Assembly: GCF_019226825.1 (NCBI RefSeq)
Contig: NZ_CP076643.1
Location: 3,224,001-3,288,000 of the forward strand
From: Vibrio ostreae
GTDB taxonomy: Bacteria > Pseudomonadota > Gammaproteobacteria > Enterobacterales > Vibrionaceae
Direction: 5' to 3'
DNA: 64,000 nt
The notes beneath the pieces are model-generated. The model was not told the origin of the DNA. It ran no database searches and saw only the letters and a program-made list of their open reading frames with translations. Shown here piece after piece: positions 38,851 through 48,498 of this stretch (position 1 is the first letter of the stretch; each line of letters opens with the position of its first letter). Both the position numbers and the translations under genes were made by a program.

Positions 38851-40278
38851 ATGAGCAAAGAAATTAAAGCCCAGGTTGTAGTGCTAGGTGCCGGTCCTGC
38901 TGGTTACTCCGCTGCATTCCGTTGTGCAGACTTAGGTCTGGATACTGTACTTATCGAACGTTACAACACTCTGGGTGGTGTCTGTCTAAACGTGGGTTGT
39001 ATCCCGTCGAAAGCGTTGCTGCACGTAGCGAAAGTTATCGAAGAAGCGAAAGCGCTGGCTGAGCACGGTATCGTGTTTGGCGAACCACAAACGGACATCG
39101 ACAAGATCCGTCTGTGGAAAGAAAAAGTAATCAACCAGCTGACTGGCGGTCTTGGCGGTATGGCTAAGATGCGTAAAGTTAACGTAGTGAACGGCCTGGG
39201 TAAATTTACTGGTCCTAACTCTATCGAAGTGACCGGCGAAGACGGTACTACCGTTGTTAACTTCGACAACGCTATCGTAGCTGCAGGTTCTCGTCCTATC
39301 GAACTGCCTTTCATTCCACATGAAGACCCACGTATCTGGGACTCAACTGACGCACTGGAACTGAAAGAAGTACCACAAAAACTGCTGATCATGGGTGGCG
39401 GTATCATCGGCCTGGAAATGGGTACGGTTTACCACGCACTGGGTTCTCAAATCGACGTGGTTGAAATGTTCGACCAGGTTATCCCGGCGGCAGATAAAGA
39501 CATCGTTAAAGTCTTCACTAAGCGTATCGCGAAGAAATTTAACCTGATGCTGGAAACTAAAGTTACTGCAGTTGAAGCGAAAGAAGACGGTATCTACGTT
39601 TCAATGGAAGGCAAGAAAGCGCCGGCTGAAGCTGAGCGTTACGACGCAGTACTTGTGGCAATCGGTCGTGTGCCAAACGGCAAACTACTGGAAGCTGAGA
39701 AAGCAGGTCTGGAAGTGGATGAGCGTGGTTTCATCAACGTTGATAAGCAAATGCGCACCAACGTACCACACATCTTCGCTATCGGTGATATCGTAGGTCA
39801 GCCAATGCTGGCGCACAAAGGTGTGCACGAAGGTCACGTAGCAGCAGAAGTGATTGCTGGTAAGAAACACTACTTCGATCCTAAAGTTATTCCTTCAATT
39901 GCTTACACTGAGCCAGAAGTGGCTTGGGTTGGTAAGACTGAGAAAGAAGCGAAAGCAGAAGGTCTGAACTACGAAGTAGCGACTTTCCCATGGGCTGCAT
40001 CTGGCCGTGCTATCGCATCTGACTGCTCAGACGGTATGACCAAACTGATCTTCGATAAAGAGACTCACCGCGTTATCGGTGGTGCTATCGTAGGTACTAA
40101 CGGTGGTGAACTGCTGGGTGAAATCGGTCTGGCGATCGAGATGGGTTGTGATGCTGAAGACATCGCTCTGACTATCCACGCTCACCCGACTCTGCATGAG
40201 TCTGTGGGTCTGGCATCAGAAGTGTTTGAAGGTACCATCACTGACCTGCCAAACGCAAAAGCGAAAAAGAAAAAGTAA
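38851..40278 (+). CDS. lpdA: Dihydrolipoamide dehydrogenase (E3)
   Basis: The 475-residue flavoprotein reoxidises lipoyl groups for pyruvate and 2-oxoglutarate dehydrogenases and glycine cleavage. The FAD motif is VVVLGAGPAGYSAAF (about 9-23). The redox disulphide is in GGVCLNVGCIPSK (about 42-54). The NAD motif is MGGGIIGLEMG (about 181-191), and the second FAD motif has AIGDIVGQPMLAHKG. The catalytic His-Glu is in HAHPTLHESVG near the C-terminus. The Lys-rich tail, NAKAKKKK, is usual. The gap from aceF and its hairpin suggest a promoter of its own, as in E. coli. AAGAGG precedes the start. Confidence 0.97.
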   Translation: MSKEIKAQVVVLGAGPAGYSAAFRCADLGLDTVLIERYNTLGGVCLNVGCIPSKALLHVAKVIEEAKALAEHGIVFGEPQTDIDKIRLWKEKVINQLTGGLGGMAKMRKVNVVNGLGKFTGPNSIEVTGEDGTTVVNFDNAIVAAGSRPIELPFIPHEDPRIWDSTDALELKEVPQKLLIMGGGIIGLEMGTVYHALGSQIDVVEMFDQVIPAADKDIVKVFTKRIAKKFNLMLETKVTAVEAKEDGIYVSMEGKKAPAEAERYDAVLVAIGRVPNGKLLEAEKAGLEVDERGFINVDKQMRTNVPHIFAIGDIVGQPMLAHKGVHEGHVAAEVIAGKKHYFDPKVIPSIAYTEPEVAWVGKTEKEAKAEGLNYEVATFPWAASGRAIASDCSDGMTKLIFDKETHRVIGGAIVGTNGGELLGEIGLAIEMGCDAEDIALTIHAHPTLHESVGLASEVFEGTITDLPNAKAKKKK

Positions 40279-40321
40279 TTCTTTTGGCTTCGGCTGACGA
40301 TATCTCGTCACGCAGATAGAC

Positions 40322-40352
40322 AAAGCCGCTGATTCTGTCAGCGGCTTTTTTG
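40322..40352 (+). terminator. Intrinsic terminator after lpdA
   Basis: The stem AAAGCCGCTGA / TCAGCGGCTTT has a TTCTG loop, followed by T residues. Confidence 0.92.
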
Positions 40353-40401
40353 TGTCTGTCGCGCTGCCTGGAGGGGAGCGGGTCAGCCGGAAAAACAGAC
40401 A

Positions 40402-40431
40402 AAAAAATAGCGCCTGCAGGCGCTATTTTTT
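40402..40431. terminator. Terminator of the luxR/hapR homologue
   Basis: A perfect inverted repeat, AAAAAATAGCGCC / GGCGCTATTTTTT, has a TGCA loop. It lies 20 bases past the luxR stop on the minus strand and can also back up the lpdA terminator. Confidence 0.92.
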
Positions 40432-40451
40432 ATCCGCTTATCGGCACAAGG

Positions 40452-41066
40452 TTACTGCTCTTTGTAGATACACAGCATGTCGAGATAGCTTTGCACCAGC
40501 TTAAGCACCTGACCTTCATCACGCACACGATTTGCCTGTACGAACAGTGAGTAGCAAACACCATGAAACAGGGTGGCCAGATCTTCAGAGTCATGCTGGT
40601 CACACACTTCACCACGCTCAATCGCCTTGGCAAACATGTTTTTCAGCAGCAGCTGGTTGGTGCGGTTGCTGGAGACAAACAGCGGCCACACTTCATCACG
40701 GGTCGAAGCACTCCACTCAAACCACACTTTCAGCCAGTGGCAATCATCGATTGCCAGTTTGACCATCTGCTCGGTGATGTTGCCAAGATTTTCTTTAGCG
40801 TGAGCATCGAGATCGATGTTGTCAGTGAGGAAGTTGGAAAACTGGCGTACTACATAAGTGAGCACGTCATCGACCAAATCTTCGCGAGTCGGGAAGTAGT
40901 TAAACACAGTAGCGACAGAAACCTGAGCGATTTCTGCGATATCGGCGTGACCGCCTCGACCAATCCCACGATTAGCAAAAACCTCCAGTGCAATTTCCAT
41001 TAATTGCAGTTTACGTTTTTGCGGGGAAAGCCTGGTTCTGGGGCGTTTCTCGATAGATGCGTCCAT
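40452..41066 (-). CDS. luxR: Quorum-sensing master regulator, LuxR/HapR/OpaR family (TetR fold)
   Basis: The 204-residue TetR-type regulator switches vibrios to high-cell-density gene expression. The DNA-binding domain (about 10-65) reads RTRLSPQKRKLQLMEIALEVF, then RGGHADIAEIAQVSVATVFNYFPTRE, the family's near-invariant helix-turn-helix. The pocket domain contains CHWLKVWFEWSASTRDEVWPLF. The C-terminus, SYLDMLCIYKEQ, is typical. Depending on species the gene is called hapR, luxR, opaR, smcR or vtpR. It stands between lpdA and hpt, as in other vibrios. The leader carries a Qrr-like target (see separate entry). No truncation or known loss-of-function change is evident. Confidence 0.96.
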   Translation of the reverse strand: MDASIEKRPRTRLSPQKRKLQLMEIALEVFANRGIGRGGHADIAEIAQVSVATVFNYFPTREDLVDDVLTYVVRQFSNFLTDNIDLDAHAKENLGNITEQMVKLAIDDCHWLKVWFEWSASTRDEVWPLFVSSNRTNQLLLKNMFAKAIERGEVCDQHDSEDLATLFHGVCYSLFVQANRVRDEGQVLKLVQSYLDMLCIYKEQ

Positions 41067-41500
41067 AATTTTATTTCCTTGCCAATGGTTGTTAGCTGCG
41101 TTTTTTAGTAAACGCTAATGATTATATTGTTAATTGCTTGGTTAGCCCTATGAGTGTAATGGTGCATATGATTTAGGTCAACGTTTTGTGACTAAAAAAT
41201 GTTCAAATCTATTAAATCTTTTTAAATTCAAGACGTTTAAATGGATTAAATTCTCACTAAAATGCAACTAATTGTATATTTGTGAGTCAGGTTGTGCGCT
41301 TTATGCACGCTAAGTGAGCGGGTTGTGAGTGGCTACGACCACGAACGGCTATCGCGCATAGGGTGGGGAAGTCGATACGGGTTGGCGCTGAGCAGAGGTT
41401 AACACCCACTGTCTGCGGTGTTACTATACGCAGCGAATGATTCAGCGACGCGGCAAATTGCCTTTCCAGATTGGGGTCGCATCAACAAAACGAGATTGGT
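41067..41500. promoter_or_regulatory. Divergent promoter region between luxR and hpt
   Basis: This 434-base non-coding gap is AT-rich near luxR. It holds the luxR leader (41067-41100), its promoter and the hpt promoter. Autoregulatory LuxR sites would be expected here, but I could not identify one with confidence. Confidence 0.6.
41077..41096 (-). promoter_or_regulatory. Predicted Qrr small-RNA target in the luxR leader
   Basis: On the minus strand the leader reads GCTAACAACCATTGGCAAGG just before the start codon and includes the AAGG ribosome site. CTAACAAC and TTGGC are complementary to the conserved GUUGUUAG and GCCAA of vibrio Qrr RNAs (from memory), with a short interruption. Pairing would block translation at low cell density. 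Confidence 0.72.
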
Positions 41501-42034
41501 ATGAAACACACAGTTGAAGTAATGATTTCTGAACAAGAAGTTCAGGAACGTGTTCGCACGCTTGGTCAGCAGATCACTGAGCACTATCAGGGCAGCGAAG
41601 ACCTGGTTCTGGTCGGCCTGCTACGTGGTTCTTTCGTATTTATGGCGGATCTGGCCCGTGCGATCAACTTGACCCATCAGGTCGACTTTATGACAGCGTC
41701 GAGCTATGGCAATACCATGGAAAGTTCACGCGATGTGCGTATCCTGAAAGATCTGGATGACGACATCAAAGGCAAGGATGTCCTGCTGGTCGAAGACATT
41801 ATCGACACCGGTAATACGTTAAATAAAGTGAAAGAGATTTTGTCACTGCGCGCGCCGAAATCAATTCAGATCTGTACGCTGCTCGATAAGCCGTCACGCC
41901 GTGAAGTGAATGTTGATGTGAAGTGGATTGGTTTTGAGATCCCGGACGAGTTCGTGGTTGGTGTTGGTATCGACTACGCGCAGAAATATCGTCATCTGCC
42001 ATTTATTGGCAAGGTCATTCCGCAGGAAGGCTGA
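41501..42034 (+). CDS. hpt: Hypoxanthine phosphoribosyltransferase
   Basis: The 177-residue purine salvage enzyme makes IMP from hypoxanthine and PRPP. Motifs are [19 protein letters not shown] (about 39-57), [14 protein letters not shown] (about 67-80), the PRPP loop [14 protein letters not shown] (about 94-107) and [31 protein letters not shown] 41501 gives the family start [11 protein letters not shown]. The frame is open to 41471, adding 10 residues without homology. It diverges from luxR and converges with can, with a terminator between. Confidence 0.96.
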   Translation: MKHTVEVMISEQEVQERVRTLGQQITEHYQGSEDLVLVGLLRGSFVFMADLARAINLTHQVDFMTASSYGNTMESSRDVRILKDLDDDIKGKDVLLVEDIIDTGNTLNKVKEILSLRAPKSIQICTLLDKPSRREVNVDVKWIGFEIPDEFVVGVGIDYAQKYRHLPFIGKVIPQEG

Positions 42035-42042
42035 ATAAAGCG

Positions 42043-42071
42043 AACAATGCCCACTTTCAGTGGGCATTGTT
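42043..42071. terminator. Terminator between convergent hpt and can
   Basis: The perfect stem AACAATGCCCACT / AGTGGGCATTGTT has a TTC loop. The T tract is short (GTTGTCT), but placement and symmetry support it. Confidence 0.85.
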
Positions 42072-42095
42072 GTCTCTGTGGTAGAAAGAACCCGT

Positions 42096-42764
42096 TCAGC
42101 GACACAGCAGCTTGTGCTGCGGATTCAAAATTTTCGCCATCGACTGATTGTAGCTGTCATCAATGCCTTCGCGACTGTGACAGCGCACGCCTAAGTATTC
42201 CAGCCGGCCATCGCCGATCCCGTATACCACGCCGTGCAGCTCGACATCCTGGCCACGTTGCCAGGCATTCTGTAAGATGGTCGAGTTACCCAGGTTATAC
42301 ACCTGTTCCGCGACGTTAATTTCAGCCAGTTTGTCTGAACGGTCTTCGGCAGGCATCTGGTCGAGGTAAGTGCGGTGCTTGAAATACAGATCGCGAATAT
42401 GCAGTAGCCAGTTGTTGATAAGCCCCAGTTGCGGGTTGTCAATCGAAGCCGTTACGCCACCACAGCCGTAATGGCCACAGATGATGATGTGTTTGACTTT
42501 AAGTACGTCAACCGCATACTGAACCACTGACAGGCAGTTGAGGTCGGTATGAATGACCTGGTTGGCCACATTGCGGTGGACAAACAGTTCGCCGGAATAC
42601 AGGCCGGTGAGTCGTTCAGCAGGGACGCGGCTGTCAGAGCAACCAATCCATAGAAAGTCGGGGTTTTGTCCTTCGGCTAACTGTCTGAAGTATTCAGGTC
42701 TTTCGGCTTTGATCGACTCTGACCACTTAGAGTTGTTGTCGAATAGTTGTTTAATCTCTGGCAT
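42096..42764 (-). CDS. can: Beta-class carbonic anhydrase
   Basis: The 222-residue zinc enzyme interconverts CO2 and bicarbonate. Zinc ligands are the Cys and Asp of [10 protein letters not shown] (about 42-48) and the His and Cys of CGHYGCGGV (about 97-105). [10 protein letters not shown] and [20 protein letters not shown] are typical of the Can type. It stands between hpt and yadGH, as in E. coli. The minus-strand start at 42764 is preceded by AAAGGGAAGTAAA. Confidence 0.96.
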   Translation of the reverse strand: MPEIKQLFDNNSKWSESIKAERPEYFRQLAEGQNPDFLWIGCSDSRVPAERLTGLYSGELFVHRNVANQVIHTDLNCLSVVQYAVDVLKVKHIIICGHYGCGGVTASIDNPQLGLINNWLLHIRDLYFKHRTYLDQMPAEDRSDKLAEINVAEQVYNLGNSTILQNAWQRGQDVELHGVVYGIGDGRLEYLGVRCHSREGIDDSYNQSMAKILNPQHKLLCR

Positions 42765-43093
42765 TTTACTTCCCTTTATGAATTGCCCTGTTATCTCAGC
42801 ACACCTGTTTTATTATAGGCACAACAACGCGTTCTGATATCAGATTGCAGGCTGGCCAACTATACACAAAGTCGCACAGGCAAGCTCTGACAAATTTCCC
42901 TCCAGAGTACTCATCTGAGCAGTGAAAGGAAGCGCAAATTTTGCAACGAATGATTGGTAAAACAGAAGATTACGTGGGATGTACTGCCAGTTTGCAGTGT
43001 AATGCCCGTAATCTATTTCCCGGGCAGGGTTGAAAATCATCCTGCTCAACAGCACATCTAGGATGTTCGAACACAAAGAGTTTTTAGTCTGCT
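42765..43093. other. Divergent gap between can and yadG
   Basis: This 329-base gap must hold both promoters. A minus-strand frame of 78 codons (42840-43076) has no recognisable family or ribosome site and is not called. CATCCT and AGGATG near 43038-43065 form a minor inverted repeat. Confidence 0.5.
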
Positions 43094-44011
43094 ATGTACG
43101 CATTAGAGATAGAAGAGCTGCGCAAAACCTATGCCGGTGGTTTTGAAGCACTCAAGGGCGTCAGTCTGAAAGTCAGTAAAGGTGACTTTTACGCCCTGCT
43201 CGGCCCAAACGGGGCGGGTAAATCGACCACTATCGGTATCATTTCCTCTCTGGTTAACAAGACCTCCGGTGGTGTGAAGGTGTTTGGTCACAATATTGAT
43301 ACCCATCTGGAGCAGGCCAAGCAGCATCTTGGTCTGGTACCGCAAGAATTTAACTTTAATCCGTTTGAAACGGTGGAGCAGATCGTGATGCAACAAGCCG
43401 GTTATTACGGCGTGTCACGCACTCTGGCCAAAGAGCGGGCGGAAAAGTACCTGACTCAGCTCGACCTGTGGGAAAAACGTAAAGAGCGGGCGCGTAATCT
43501 GTCGGGCGGGATGAAACGCCGTCTGATGATTGCCCGTGCGCTGATGCATGAGCCGCAACTGCTGATCCTTGATGAACCGACTGCCGGGGTGGATATTGAA
43601 CTGCGCCGCTCAATGTGGGAGTTTCTCAAGAAAATCAACCAGCAGGGCATTACCATTATTCTGACCACTCACTACCTCGAAGAAGCGGAAATGCTGTGTC
43701 GCCACATCGGTATCATTAACCGCGGTGAACTGATTGAAAATACCACTATGAAAGCGTTACTGGGTAAGTTACAGGTTGAAACCTTCATTCTTGATATCGA
43801 CGATGAAAGCAAACTGCAAACTCTGCAGGATGTGGTGTCGCAGCGTGTGGTTGAAGGTTCACTGGAGATTGAGTTGGCGAAAACCCAGGGCATGAATCAC
43901 GTGTTTGCCCAGTTGTCGCAGATGGGCATCAATGTGATGTCGATGCGTAACAAGGCCAACCGTCTTGAAGAGCTGTTTGTCAGCATCGTACGCCAGCAGA
44001 GTGAGGGGTAA
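43094..44011 (+). CDS. yadG: ABC-2 type transporter ATP-binding protein YadG
   Basis: The 305-residue ATPase has Walker A GPNGAGKST (about 38-46), Q-loop LVPQEFNFNPFE (about 82-93), signature LSGGMKRRLMIARAL (about 136-150), Walker B LLILDEPTAGVD and switch His in LTTHYLEEAE. The C-terminal 90 residues or so are the regulatory tail seen in YadG. It pairs with YadH encoded eight bases downstream. The substrate is unknown. The ribosome site before ATG 43094 is weak. The placement beside can matches E. coli. Confidence 0.94.
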   Translation: MYALEIEELRKTYAGGFEALKGVSLKVSKGDFYALLGPNGAGKSTTIGIISSLVNKTSGGVKVFGHNIDTHLEQAKQHLGLVPQEFNFNPFETVEQIVMQQAGYYGVSRTLAKERAEKYLTQLDLWEKRKERARNLSGGMKRRLMIARALMHEPQLLILDEPTAGVDIELRRSMWEFLKKINQQGITIILTTHYLEEAEMLCRHIGIINRGELIENTTMKALLGKLQVETFILDIDDESKLQTLQDVVSQRVVEGSLEIELAKTQGMNHVFAQLSQMGINVMSMRNKANRLEELFVSIVRQQSEG

Positions 44012-44018
44012 TCATAGT

Positions 44019-44789
44019 ATGTATCAGATTTACTGGACGGCGTTTCGCAGCCTGCTGCGCAAAGAGATCAAGCGTTTTACCCGTATCTGGGTGCAGACCC
44101 TGGTACCGCCGGCGATTACCATGAGCCTGTATTTCATCATTTTTGGCAATCTGATCGGCTCACGTATCGGTGAGATGAACGGCTTCACTTACATGGAATA
44201 CATCGTGCCCGGTCTGATTATGATGTCGGTGATCACCAACTCGTATTCCAATGTTGCCTCGTCGTTTTTCAGCGCTAAGTTCCAGAAGAACATTGAAGAG
44301 TTGCTGGTTGCGCCGGTGCCTAACTACGTCATCATTGGTGGCTATGTGATGGGTGGAGTGGCGCGTGGCCTGCTGGTCGGTGCTATGGTGACCTTTGTAT
44401 CGCTGTTTTTCGTTGATCTTAGTGTCGATCACTGGGGCATCATCACAGCGACCGTGTTCCTGACCTCTGTGGTGTTTGCTTTGGGCGGTCTGATCAATGC
44501 TGTGTTTGCCCGCTCGTTTGATGATATCTCCATCATTCCGACCTTTGTACTGACACCGCTGACCTATCTCGGTGGGGTGTTTTACTCCATCAGTCTGTTG
44601 CCTGATGTGTGGCAGGTGGTGTCGAAGATCAACCCGATTGTCTATATGGTCAACGCGTTCCGTTACGGCTTTTTGGGCGTCTCCGATGTGGATATTACCA
44701 CCTCGTTCAGCGTGTTGGGCGTGTTTGTGGTACTGCTGTATGCGGTGGCTCATTACCTGGTCAGCAAAGGGCGCGGGTTACGCAGTTAA
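44019..44789 (+). CDS. yadH: ABC-2 type transporter permease YadH
   Basis: The 256-residue inner-membrane protein has about six helices and the ABC-2 signature region in FALGGLINAVFARSFDDISIIPTFVLTPLTYLGGVFYSI (about 155-193). The N-terminal amphipathic stretch is FRSLLRKEIKRFTRIWVQTLVPP. The frame opens upstream at 43965 inside yadG; ATG 44019 is the family start. It forms a two-gene exporter with yadG. The substrate is not known. A strong terminator follows. Confidence 0.94.
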   Translation: MYQIYWTAFRSLLRKEIKRFTRIWVQTLVPPAITMSLYFIIFGNLIGSRIGEMNGFTYMEYIVPGLIMMSVITNSYSNVASSFFSAKFQKNIEELLVAPVPNYVIIGGYVMGGVARGLLVGAMVTFVSLFFVDLSVDHWGIITATVFLTSVVFALGGLINAVFARSFDDISIIPTFVLTPLTYLGGVFYSISLLPDVWQVVSKINPIVYMVNAFRYGFLGVSDVDITTSFSVLGVFVVLLYAVAHYLVSKGRGLRS

Positions 44790-44810
44790 AGCGCACGTGT
44801 TTTGAGCAAT

Positions 44811-44840
44811 AAAAAAGGTCAACCTCGGTTGACCTTTTTT
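44811..44840. terminator. Terminator between convergent yadH and panC
   Basis: A 30-base near-perfect palindrome, AAAAAAGGTCAACC / GGTTGACCTTTTTT, has A and T flanks suitable for both directions. Confidence 0.93.
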
Positions 44841-44857
44841 GTATCCGGCGCAGCGTG

Positions 44858-45736
44858 TTACTCTTCTTCAGAGGAGGCTTTGGCTTCACTGAGATCCACC
44901 ATCTGATTATCGATCAGACGTACTTTACCGAGGAAAGCCGACATCAGGATCACCGCCTGTTTGCTGTCGGCTGAGATTGGCAGCAGGGTACGGGCGTCGC
45001 GGATGAAAATTTCATCCGGCTCCAGATCCGCTGCGCGCAGCTGATCGATCGCATCTTCCACAATCGAGCTGTAATCAACCCGGCCGCCGCGAATCGCGCT
45101 GCTGATCCAGCGCATGGTGCGCGCCAGAACCGGTGCGCGCTGGCGCTCATCCAGAGTCAGCAGGTTATTGCGCGAACTCATTGCCAGGCCATCCATCTCA
45201 CGTACGGTGGGTACACCAACGATCTCGAGATTGAGGCACAGATCGTCCACCATCTGGCGAATCACCGCCAACTGCTGATAATCTTTTTCGCCGAAGCAGG
45301 CCACATTCGGCTGCACGATGTTGAACAGCTTAGTGACGATCGTCGCCACGCCACGGAAGTGACCCGGACGCGAAGCGCCTTCCAGCATGTGCGATAAACC
45401 AGGTACTTCAACAAACGTCTGTTTATCCAGGCCGTACGGATACATGATGTCCGGCGTCGGGGTAAACACCAGATCGACTCCGGCAGCATTGAGTTTGCTC
45501 AGGTCGTCGTCCAGGGTACGAGGATAGTTGTTGAGATCATCGGCCCGTTCAAACTGCATCGGGTTGACAAAAATACTCACCACAACCACATCGGCCAGTT
45601 CACGTGCTTTGCGCACCAGCGTCAGGTGGCCTTCGTGCAAATTGCCCATCGTCGGAACAAATGCGATCCGGCGATCATCACGCTTATACTGTTTGATCTG
45701 CTCGCGCAGAGCGGAAATGTCAGCAAAAGTCTGCAT
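44858..45736 (-). CDS. panC: Pantothenate synthetase
   Basis: The 292-residue ligase joins pantoate and beta-alanine using ATP. Motifs are [16 protein letters not shown] (about 27-42, with the HxGH nucleotide site), [22 protein letters not shown] (about 55-76), the [16 protein letters not shown] segment (about 148-163) and [13 protein letters not shown]. It starts 11 bases after panB on the minus strand. panD, which supplies beta-alanine, is not in this cluster, whereas E. coli has panD between these genes. Confidence 0.96.
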   Translation of the reverse strand: MQTFADISALREQIKQYKRDDRRIAFVPTMGNLHEGHLTLVRKARELADVVVVSIFVNPMQFERADDLNNYPRTLDDDLSKLNAAGVDLVFTPTPDIMYPYGLDKQTFVEVPGLSHMLEGASRPGHFRGVATIVTKLFNIVQPNVACFGEKDYQQLAVIRQMVDDLCLNLEIVGVPTVREMDGLAMSSRNNLLTLDERQRAPVLARTMRWISSAIRGGRVDYSSIVEDAIDQLRAADLEPDEIFIRDARTLLPISADSKQAVILMSAFLGKVRLIDNQMVDLSEAKASSEEE

Positions 45737-45747
45737 GATTAACTCCT

Positions 45748-46542
45748 TTAGGCGATAGTATGTGCATCGTCAGGGAAAGCACCGCGCGTCACATCATCCA
45801 TGTATTTCGCTACAGCCTTTCGCATATCCCCTGTTTCTGCGAGAAAGTTTTTCGAGAATTTCGGCATGTAGTTAGCCGAGATACCAAACATATCGTGCAT
45901 GACCAGAATCTGGCCATCGGTAACATTACCTGCACCAATACCGATCACCGGCACATCAAGTAACTGGGTAATGCGTTGTGCCAGCGACGCCGGAACACAT
46001 TCCAGCAGAATGATCTGGGCACCGGCTTCTTGCAGCGCCAGCGCATCTTTGACCATGCGATCGGCTTTATCCTGTTCACGGCCCTGAACCTTGTAGCCGC
46101 CAAAAATGTTCACCGATTGCGGAGTCAGGCCCAGATGGGCACAGACTGGAATCGCGCGCTCGGTCAACATTTTCACCGTGTCGACCAGCCAGTCACCACC
46201 TTCAATCTTCACCATGTTGGCCCCGGCACGAACGATTTTCGCCGCGTTTTCACACGCCTGCTCCGGCGTGGCGTAGCTCATAAAGGGCATGTCGGCCATC
46301 AGCAGGCAGTTCGGGCTGCCGGCTCGCACACAGCGGGTGTGATACACGATATCTTCTACTGTGACCGGCAAGGTGTCGCTTTGGCCTTGTAACACCATAC
46401 CCAGAGAGTCACCGACCAACAGAACCGGCATCTCCTGGCTTTCAAACAGCTGGGCGAAACTGGCGTCGTAAGCGGTCGAGGTCGGGAATTTACGCCCTTC
46501 CTGTTTCCATTGCATCAGGTCATTAATGGTAATTTTTTTCAT
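45748..46542 (-). CDS. panB: 3-methyl-2-oxobutanoate hydroxymethyltransferase
   Basis: The 264-residue enzyme makes ketopantoate in the first committed pantothenate step. Signature residues are in [12 protein letters not shown] (about 23), [11 protein letters not shown] (about 43-53, metal-binding Asp), MADMPFMSY (about 82), VKIEGGDWL (about 112) and [21 protein letters not shown] (about 196). The start overlaps the folK stop by four bases (ATGA). The folK-panB-panC arrangement resembles E. coli. Confidence 0.97.
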   Translation of the reverse strand: MKKITINDLMQWKQEGRKFPTSTAYDASFAQLFESQEMPVLLVGDSLGMVLQGQSDTLPVTVEDIVYHTRCVRAGSPNCLLMADMPFMSYATPEQACENAAKIVRAGANMVKIEGGDWLVDTVKMLTERAIPVCAHLGLTPQSVNIFGGYKVQGREQDKADRMVKDALALQEAGAQIILLECVPASLAQRITQLLDVPVIGIGAGNVTDGQILVMHDMFGISANYMPKFSKNFLAETGDMRKAVAKYMDDVTRGAFPDDAHTIA

Positions 46543-47048
46543 TTGTTGTCCTTACCAGGAGTTGGCGCATGCCAAATACTGAGCCCGTTACGCGGCACTG
46601 TGATTAACAGTTCGCTCAGCCCAGTCCCATCAGGGAGTTGTAAATTGGGTGCGATTTCTGCGAGCGGGTAAAGTACAAATTCACGCACTTTCATACCGTA
46701 ATGAGGCACGATAAGTCGCTCGGACTCAATCACCTCATTGCCGTACAGCACGATATCCAGGTCGAGGGTACGTGGCCCCCAACGTTCGGCTTTACGAACT
46801 CGCCCGTGTTCCTGTTCGATTGCCTGGGTGCAATCTAACAGCTCCAGCGGGGTTAAGTCGGTTTCGATGGCGACGACCGCATTAATGTAATCCGGTTGGT
46901 CCTGTGGCCCCATCGGGGTGCTGCTATACAGCGACGAAGTCGCGATAAAACGCGACTTCGGGACAGATTTCAGTGCTTCAATGGCTTGTTTGGCCTGGGC
47001 CACCGGGTCACTTAGGTTACTGCCTACGGCGATATACGCTGTGATCAT
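46539..47048 (-). CDS. folK: 2-amino-4-hydroxy-6-hydroxymethyldihydropteridine pyrophosphokinase
   Basis: The 169-residue folate enzyme transfers pyrophosphate from ATP to the pterin. The family signature [15 protein letters not shown] (about 89-103) contains the two metal-binding aspartates. The N-terminal [12 protein letters not shown] and [21 protein letters not shown] are typical. It overlaps pcnB upstream and panB downstream by four bases each, so the three are co-translated. Confidence 0.96.
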   Translation of the reverse strand: MITAYIAVGSNLSDPVAQAKQAIEALKSVPKSRFIATSSLYSSTPMGPQDQPDYINAVVAIETDLTPLELLDCTQAIEQEHGRVRKAERWGPRTLDLDIVLYGNEVIESERLIVPHYGMKVREFVLYPLAEIAPNLQLPDGTGLSELLITVPRNGLSIWHAPTPGKDNK

Positions 47049-48415
47049 GACGAGGTTTTACTCTTTTTCTTACGTGGAGAGCGACGACGACGCGAACTCG
47101 GTTTGCCTGTGGCTGTTGTGCCATCGAGATCCGTCACCATCGCCTGGCGCATATTGCGCCCTGCTGTCTGGAAGGTTTCCCACCAGTCAGCCAGTTGTTT
47201 GGTTTCACCGCCTTCCACTTCGCCGCGCATCTCAAGAAAATCGAAGCCGGCGCGGAATTTATTCAGCTCCATCAGACGGAACGCGCGCTTACCGGTGCGG
47301 CGTGGCAGACGCAGTTGCAATTGCCAGATTTCACGGATTGTTGCCGTGTGGCGACGCGGAATCGCGATGCGTTTTACCACTTCATCTAGGATGCGGTTGC
47401 TGGCTTCCATCACCGCATCGTAATCGTTGAAGTTGTGGCTGTGCATCAGCTCTTTGGCCTGCTCCATCATCGGATACCACAGCATGGCGGCAAACATGAA
47501 GGCCGGATTGATCCGTTTGCCTTCTTCAATGCGCTGATCAGTGGAATCCAGCGCCAGATCCAGCATCAGCTCGGTCTGGGAGTCGTACTCTTCGCTAAAA
47601 TACTGCGCTATGGTCGGAAACAGCTGCTGGAACAGGTCATATTCACGCATCAGGTGATACGTTTCCAGGCCGTATCCGGATTGCAGCATTTTCAGCGACT
47701 CTTCATACAGACGCGCAGCCGGAATATCGCGCAGCAGCGGAGCCAGATGTTCAATTGGCGCCGCGGTCTCTTCTTCGATGTCGAAATCGAGTTTGACGGC
47801 AAAGCGGATGGCACGCAGCATCCGCACCGGATCCTCGCGATAGCGGGTCTCCGGATCGCCAATCAGGCGCACCAGCTTGTCTTCCATGTCTTCCCGGCCA
47901 CCCGCATAATCGTGAATGCTGTAATCGGCGATGTTGTAGTACATGGCATTGATGGTGAAATCTCGGCGCTCGGCATCTTCATCGATGGTGCCGTAGACGT
48001 TGTCACGCAGCAACATGCCGGCTTCAGACTGCGAAGCGAGCTGCTTGTTGTTTTCCTGGTGATGGCCACGGAAGGTCGCCACTTCAATGATGTCACGCCC
48101 GAACATAATGTGGGCGAGACGGAAGCGACGGCCAATCAGCCGGCAGTTGCGAAACAGCTGACGAATTTGCTCCGGCGTCGCATTGGTGGCGACATCGAAA
48201 TCTTTGGGCTTACCGCCCAGCAGTAAGTCACGCACGCCGCCACCGACCAGATACGCCTCAAAGCCTGCACCATGAAGACGGTACAACACTTTTAGCGCAT
48301 TCTCGCTGATCTGCTCACGCGAGACATTGTGATCCTGGCGCGTAATAATATTCAGAGCGAGCTCTGGGTATACGCGTTGTTTGCTTGGTTCTAAATCGTT
48401 GTTATTCATGTGCAT
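47045..48415 (-). CDS. pcnB: Poly(A) polymerase I
   Basis: The 456-residue nucleotidyltransferase adds 3' A tails that speed RNA decay. The catalytic region reads AYLVGGGVRDLLLGGKPKDFDVATNATPE at about 54-82, in which DFDVAT holds the metal aspartates. RRDFTINAMYYNI and RYREDPVRMLRAIRFAVKL are typical. The Arg/Lys-rich C-terminal tail (RRRRSPRKKKSK) suits RNA binding. Start codons at 48415 and 48409 are both possible. tRNA CCA-adding enzyme is an alternative family, but length, tail and folK neighbourhood favour PcnB. Confidence 0.95.
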   Translation of the reverse strand: MHMNNNDLEPSKQRVYPELALNIITRQDHNVSREQISENALKVLYRLHGAGFEAYLVGGGVRDLLLGGKPKDFDVATNATPEQIRQLFRNCRLIGRRFRLAHIMFGRDIIEVATFRGHHQENNKQLASQSEAGMLLRDNVYGTIDEDAERRDFTINAMYYNIADYSIHDYAGGREDMEDKLVRLIGDPETRYREDPVRMLRAIRFAVKLDFDIEEETAAPIEHLAPLLRDIPAARLYEESLKMLQSGYGLETYHLMREYDLFQQLFPTIAQYFSEEYDSQTELMLDLALDSTDQRIEEGKRINPAFMFAAMLWYPMMEQAKELMHSHNFNDYDAVMEASNRILDEVVKRIAIPRRHTATIREIWQLQLRLPRRTGKRAFRLMELNKFRAGFDFLEMRGEVEGGETKQLADWWETFQTAGRNMRQAMVTDLDGTTATGKPSSRRRRSPRKKKSKTSS

Positions 48416-48498
48416 CTGACATTGATTGGTGTTGCCTATTCAAGCGTTTTCTGCACCTGCGCTGGCTTAAACGGGCCGAATTTGCGGCTAATAATAGC

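Noticed and set aside
42840..43076. 78-codon minus-strand frame between can and yadG
   Set aside because: There is no family resemblance, no ribosome site and no terminator, and its composition looks like non-coding DNA.
44858..46542. Pantothenate cluster lacking panD as a sign of gene loss
   Set aside because: panD is often encoded elsewhere; absence in this window says nothing about the genome.
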